64,000 nucleotides of DNA, taken from positions 930,001-994,000 of the forward strand of contig JBAZEK010000001.1 of NCBI GenBank assembly GCA_041653995.1, given 5' to 3'. Origin of the DNA: Dehalococcoidia bacterium (GTDB lineage Bacteria; Chloroflexota; Dehalococcoidia; GIF9; UBA5629). This document shows positions 60,204-64,000 of the stretch, piece after piece. Both the position numbers and the translations under genes were made by a program. The stretch's first letter is position 1. Each line of letters begins with the position of its first letter. Below the pieces are notes generated by a model. That model did no database searches. It saw only the letters and a list, made by a program, of their open reading frames with translations, and was not told the DNA's origin.

Positions 60204-61427
60204 TCACCGGCGAAGAAAACGTATTGTATCCTCGATCAGATAGAACTGCTCCTTTTTCAGCAAATCATTCGGTAATCTATAATATTTCTCAGCAAAATCC
60301 GGATAATAATCATATTTCTCTATGCCACCCGGTTCCAACCAGCCAAGAATCTGTCTGGCGACTTTTATATGATCGTGATAAGTCTCCACAAATTTCCTGC
60401 CGGCAATTGCCAAAGAAAGCCTGAAAGTTTTATCCAGTACAATGCGCTTCAAGTTCTCATACACATTGTCGTGAGTTATCGCAACAACCGGGCAACCATT
60501 GGGAATCAGCTCGTAATCCTTCATCACGCCCGATAATACCGCATTACCCGTGGCCATAGCTTCTAAAGCAAGCACACCGACAGTTTGAATAAATAAGAAA
60601 TCAACAACAATATCAGAATCTGTAAGGATTTTTCGTAACTCCAGGTTATTCGTCTGCTCAATAATCCTGAACTCAAATTTAACTCCCTCGCGCTTCAACT
60701 GATCCACCGCTGCCAGGATATAATCAGTCCCCTTAATGGTTCTGCTGGTTGGCGCATGTATAACTACAGGAACATCCCTTGCAGGTATATTAAATTCGTA
60801 CTCATCCAATGCCAGCGGGACATTGATGCGCATATAGGGCATGGTCAACAATTGAGACATCGTTCTTTGAGAAAGAATAAGCTCGCTGTATCTCTCAGAA
60901 AATTGCACGGTTCTGACTTTTTCACGTAAACGGCATATAGACTTTGTGTCACACTGTTTACACACCGATAGAGACGATATATTTAATCCTAACGATTCAA
61001 ATTCCTGGTCAAAAGCCGACCAGTGCCTCACATCACAGCCGCAAAATGCACATACGATTTTCTTTTTGAAGAATTTTAATATCGGGTAATCGAAATAATT
61101 CCAGAGAAAAAAGGAACTACCATAAATGAAAATGAAAACATCGTAAAGAAATAAAGCCTTGACAAATTCTACAAATACAAACAGTTCCTGTAACAGGAAC
61201 CGGATGGGTTTGAAGAAACGCGGACCATCACTCATTTTTAGAAGCCTGTCTGCTATGACTACGTCATACTGTTCATGAGTAAAGTAAGGATTCCTCTCCC
61301 TCATCACAATATGCGTTTGAATGCCAAGTGCTCTAAATGCCTTATTATAGGTTGCGCCAATATTGGCGATTTCATGCAATCCAATAAAAATGCGGGGTTC
61401 GTTGCCTTTGCCAATTGTATTAGTCAT
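60204..61427 (-). CDS. Glycosyltransferase with zinc-like cysteines
   Basis: A 407-residue GT-B-like protein. The C-domain has ARDVPVVIHAPTSRTIKGTDYI, FRIIEQTNNLELRKIL and IQTVGVLALEAMATGNAVLSG, as in GT1/GT4 enzymes. The middle carries CAFCGCDVRH and CKQCDTKSICR, five or six cysteines that may bind zinc, a rare addition in such enzymes. Its start is directly next to the stop of the upstream methyltransferase (61428), so they are coupled. Confidence 0.78.
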   Translation of the reverse strand: MTNTIGKGNEPRIFIGLHEIANIGATYNKAFRALGIQTHIVMRERNPYFTHEQYDVVIADRLLKMSDGPRFFKPIRFLLQELFVFVEFVKALFLYDVFIFIYGSSFFLWNYFDYPILKFFKKKIVCAFCGCDVRHWSAFDQEFESLGLNISSLSVCKQCDTKSICRLREKVRTVQFSERYSELILSQRTMSQLLTMPYMRINVPLALDEYEFNIPARDVPVVIHAPTSRTIKGTDYILAAVDQLKREGVKFEFRIIEQTNNLELRKILTDSDIVVDFLFIQTVGVLALEAMATGNAVLSGVMKDYELIPNGCPVVAITHDNVYENLKRIVLDKTFRLSLAIAGRKFVETYHDHIKVARQILGWLEPGGIEKYDYYPDFAEKYYRLPNDLLKKEQFYLIEDTIRFLRR

Positions 61428-62372
61428 TCAATATCTCTGGGCCAATACCACCATAATTGAGCCGATATGCAAAACACGATTGCTCAGCAGATCCCAAATG
61501 CGGTTCTGAAACATTGCTCGAGCCAGCTTGCCTCGCCATGTTTCCATACCGCTACGTTCATTATGAAAAATGGTACGCTCTGTATGTAAACTCACAATCC
61601 GCCAGCCAGTCTGTTCAAGTAAAATTCGGATACTCCGAGGCCCAAAATAATATGGGTGATATGGCGGCGAATGGAGCGCCCATTTATCGCGATACAGGCG
61701 CGCATTAAATGATTCAACATTAGGAGTGCTGAGTAACAGGTATCCATTGTTTTTAGCGTATGCGGCCAGCCGTTTCAGGTATATCCGCGGGTCATCCAGG
61801 TGCTCCAGAACATCCAGCATAGTGATCATATCAAAGTAGCTTCGAGGTATGGTGCTGTCGTCAGTCTTCAGGTCGACGCAATACACCGGGGCACCATTAA
61901 GAGTTGTCCTTGCTGTAGAGCAAACCTCGGCATTCAGTTCAATGCCGCATACCTCTATACTCGATATGCCATTTGCCTTTTCAAGCAATGTCTTCAAAAA
62001 GAATCCATAGCCGCAACCAAAATCTAAAATCTTCAGTGTGCGGCTTTGGTCGGCGCCAAACAGACGGATAATCTCATTAATGTATTCTCTATAATGAGCT
62101 GCCCTGTGAGTTGTTGAGAGATCAGCATAGCATTCAGGATAACCGTACTTACCGTTGGTCTCTCGAAACATCTGCCCATTGAAATATGATGCTATATAAA
62201 AACCATTGCCTGATACAAAGCGACTGGGATGCAATTGTAGCAGGCGGCAGTCACTACAGGCTAAATGCTCAAATCCTTCGCGATCTAATATGCTTTTCAC
62301 ACGCGGGCTTTGGCATACGTAGCAGAGCTCCGTCGTCAATTCGCCACATCTATTGAAATTCTCATGACGCAT
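61428..62372 (-). CDS. Class I SAM-dependent methyltransferase with N-terminal zinc site
   Basis: A 314-residue protein. An N-terminal CYVC and CSDC pair (about 18-40) forms a probable zinc ribbon, as in C-methyltransferases of sugar nucleotides. The core carries LKILDFGCGYGFFLKTLLEK, DMITMLDVLEHLDDPRIY and YLLLSTPNVES. The end (HIGSIMVVLAQRY) is complete. It abuts the glycosyltransferase gene. Substrate unknown, probably a deoxysugar in the glycan. Confidence 0.85.
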   Translation of the reverse strand: MRHENFNRCGELTTELCYVCQSPRVKSILDREGFEHLACSDCRLLQLHPSRFVSGNGFYIASYFNGQMFRETNGKYGYPECYADLSTTHRAAHYREYINEIIRLFGADQSRTLKILDFGCGYGFFLKTLLEKANGISSIEVCGIELNAEVCSTARTTLNGAPVYCVDLKTDDSTIPRSYFDMITMLDVLEHLDDPRIYLKRLAAYAKNNGYLLLSTPNVESFNARLYRDKWALHSPPYHPYYFGPRSIRILLEQTGWRIVSLHTERTIFHNERSGMETWRGKLARAMFQNRIWDLLSNRVLHIGSIMVVLAQRY

Positions 62373-62515
62373 CTCAATAATCTATTTGACCAAATACGGA
62401 ATTCCTGGATATTTTCTCGAAGATACAGTATTCCATTCACCTGAGGGCGTCAAGTGTTCTTTTACTTGCCGGGCGGGTAGTTATGATCTAAACGGTCTAT
62501 TTGCATCAGCAAGTT

Positions 62516-63310
62516 TTATTTTCTTTTGAAAACAAAAAGTTTTTCATATCCGAAATCACCGAAATTCGGCATTTCCGCAGCAAGTTCGTTTATTCTCGCC
62601 TCGTATTTCGGTTGTTCAGGAAATATGAGAGCGGGGTACAGTACGCGAGATATTAGCATATATGTGCTGCAGAAATTATTTATCTCTATCAGTTCAAAGA
62701 AATCTGCCGCAAAGTTAATCAGATCTTGATCATCAAAAAAAAGGTTGTGCCATACCACCTCGATTTCACTCAGGCCATTTTTAGTTCTCAATTCATTCAG
62801 CCTGATAAGTCCCTGCCGGCTGCCCTCAAGCATTAGGAAAAGCCCTCCGTGTTTGATGATTCGGCCAATTCGCCGTATTGCAGCTTTCTGCTCTTCCCAG
62901 GTAGGTATATTGATTAAGCATCTCTCAGTGTAAGCAATATCAAAGGTTCTATTTAACTCTAAATCCACGACGTTTCCCAGGCTGAATGTTATGTCCCCTT
63001 GCAGCGTATTTTCAATTTGCATCTTATTTTTTTCAGCTTCCGATATCATTTCTTCAGAGTAGTCGATGCCAAGTATGGATATTTTCTTAGCCCACGCCAT
63101 ATATAAACCAGTGTATCCCTTACCACATCCTATCTCGACAACGGTGTCCCCATTTTCAATATAATTCGAGAGTGTTTTCATCTCAAGATGTTGTATATTA
63201 TAGTCTTTGAATGTGCCACAGTATTTAAGCGGGAAAATCTCTGGGGCATATGCCGCCCCTTCTTGAGCAGCTTTGCCCCAGTGGTTCTTGATATCCCAGT
63301 CTCTCCCCAT
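62516..63310 (-). CDS. Class I SAM-dependent methyltransferase
   Basis: A 264-residue protein with the Rossmann core: TVVEIGCGKGYTGLYMAWA (motif I), ILGIDYSEEMISEAEKN, FDIAYTERCLINIPTW and GLFLMLEGSRQGL. The N-terminus GRDWDIKNHWGKAAQEGAAY is also common in methyltransferases of glycan loci. It has no cysteine ribbon. 143 bases without visible genes separate it from the next methyltransferase. Confidence 0.85.
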   Translation of the reverse strand: MGRDWDIKNHWGKAAQEGAAYAPEIFPLKYCGTFKDYNIQHLEMKTLSNYIENGDTVVEIGCGKGYTGLYMAWAKKISILGIDYSEEMISEAEKNKMQIENTLQGDITFSLGNVVDLELNRTFDIAYTERCLINIPTWEEQKAAIRRIGRIIKHGGLFLMLEGSRQGLIRLNELRTKNGLSEIEVVWHNLFFDDQDLINFAADFFELIEINNFCSTYMLISRVLYPALIFPEQPKYEARINELAAEMPNFGDFGYEKLFVFKRK

Positions 63311-63413
63311 TTTTACACGTCTCCTCTTGACCAGTTTGTGACTATATAACAGCTAAAAACATCGGATCGTCCTGTTCCGTGCTTTCCTGTTACCGCCATC
63401 CCACACCGCTTAC

Positions 63414-64000
63414 TCATGGTGTCAAATTGTGCCCATATGCAAAAATCTTGATGTTGGGTTGTGACCTGGAGCCGACAGGTACTTTCTGGTTCGAACTGTA
63501 AACAAGCCTGTAGTCCTTCAACTCCTCTAGCGGTACAGGGCTTTCCCCTGAATCATCCCCAGCGATAATATAGTTACTGTCGCTGTTTTCCCCTACGAAC
63601 CGCTCTGCAGCCTCATACGATGCGAACACTCTGCTGTCGATGATCTCTCTATATACATTGCCGTTCTGCGCGGCAAACTCCCTGTACTGGATGACAGGGA
63701 CACTGCGCGGCACGACCGCCTTACCATCGAAATTATATAATCTGGCCACCATACTGCGGTAATACTCCGGAAAGAAATAAATGGCAGGTACATACTGGTT
63801 ATTCTGCTTCGTCAAGAACACATCGTAATAACGCGAATAATCCGCGCCGCTCAGGGTGGCCAGCGCATGGAATTTGCCGTCATGAGCGGCGATCTCATTG
63901 TCCACGACAATGTAGCGTGCCCTGTATTTATCGACGGTCAGTTCAGCCGATGCAGCGTCCTGCGCGGTAAAAAAATAGGCCGATTCGAGCGCTCCGGTAC
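63414..64000 (-). CDS. Oligosaccharyltransferase STT3/AglB-like protein, C-terminal end, cut by window edge
   Basis: Partial gene: the reading frame continues open to base 64000 and the N-terminal part lies outside. The visible 195 residues resemble the C-terminal periplasmic domain of archaeal AglB/STT3 enzymes: ARYIVVDNEIAAHDGKFHALATL, SGADYSRYYDVFLTK, YFFPEYYRSMVARLYNFDG and the closing NIKIFAYGHNL. These enzymes transfer lipid-linked glycans to asparagines on the outside. The catalytic WWD motif and membrane helices would be off the window. The first in-window start-like codon is GTG at 63905, but the frame is plainly longer. Confidence 0.78.
   Translation of the reverse strand, partial: TGALESAYFFTAQDAASAELTVDKYRARYIVVDNEIAAHDGKFHALATLSGADYSRYYDVFLTKQNNQYVPAIYFFPEYYRSMVARLYNFDGKAVVPRSVPVIQYREFAAQNGNVYREIIDSRVFASYEAAERFVGENSDSNYIIAGDDSGESPVPLEELKDYRLVYSSNQKVPVGSRSQPNIKIFAYGHNLTP

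Noticed and set aside
1..64000. CRISPR array or rRNA genes
   Set aside because: No regular spaced repeats of 25-40 bases and no rRNA-like stretches were seen.

Overview
The window reads as a chromosome segment of a strict anaerobe, most likely a Dehalococcoidia-like member of the Chloroflexota. That placement is inferred from gene content (HdrABC beside folD and formate-tetrahydrofolate ligase, EtfBA with a fused quinone oxidoreductase, menaquinone genes, an ADP-forming acyl-CoA synthetase subunit, an archaeal-type STT3 oligosaccharyltransferase) and not from a marker phylogeny. Most of the DNA is GC-rich. About 23.3-28.4 kb is strikingly AT-rich, and about 54-63.5 kb is moderately so. No gap between genes exceeds about 260 bases.

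Layout. 0-10.7 kb: tRNA-Ala(CGC), an RRM protein, an ADP-forming acyl-CoA synthetase beta subunit, an iron-sulfur flavoprotein with an acyl-CoA dehydrogenase, pyrD with a thiamine-binding-type protein, rimI, a crotonase, two convergent lipoproteins that look leaderless, and a large FAD oxidoreductase. 10.7-20.8 kb: a sugar-acid catabolic island with a minus-strand operon (SDR, KDG kinase, KDPG aldolase, OYE-type reductase) opposite a plus-strand operon (ThuA, Gfo/Idh, GPH symporter, an unrecognised 693-residue protein), with a HicAB pair between them. 20.8-23.3 kb: a NYN-domain protein behind a terminator-like leader, then menA-ubiE. 23.3-28.4 kb: an AT-rich block of exported, chaperone-like and metal-binding proteins (J-domain membrane protein, VWA protein, SNase lipoprotein, zinc-ribbon membrane protein) ending at tRNA-Glu(TTC). 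28.5-32.2 kb: argC, a degenerate histidine phosphatase, thiolase and surE. 32.3-40.2 kb: hdrACB, a hydrogenase maturation protease, folD, fhs and queA. 40.3-44.5 kb: etfB-etfA-emo. 44.7-64 kb: a surface-glycan and probable N-glycosylation locus (glmS, glycosyltransferases, a GDP-mannose-3,5-epimerase-like protein, acyltransferase, DUF2206 protein, methyltransferases, asnB, flippase) with the C-terminal end of an STT3/AglB-type enzyme at the right edge.

How the genes fit together. Acyl-CoA dehydrogenase, crotonase, thiolase and the ADP-forming synthetase subunit supply most of a beta-oxidation or acyl-CoA route. EtfBA plus the membrane Fe-S oxidoreductase can pass its electrons to the menaquinone made by MenA/UbiE. 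HdrABC, FolD and Fhs belong to electron bifurcation and the methyl branch of the Wood-Ljungdahl pathway. The sugar-acid island would feed pyruvate and glyceraldehyde-3-phosphate into the same metabolism. The best candidates for something undescribed are the AT-rich J-domain/VWA/SNase block, the NYN gene with its built-in terminator leader, and the 693-residue protein of the sugar-acid island.
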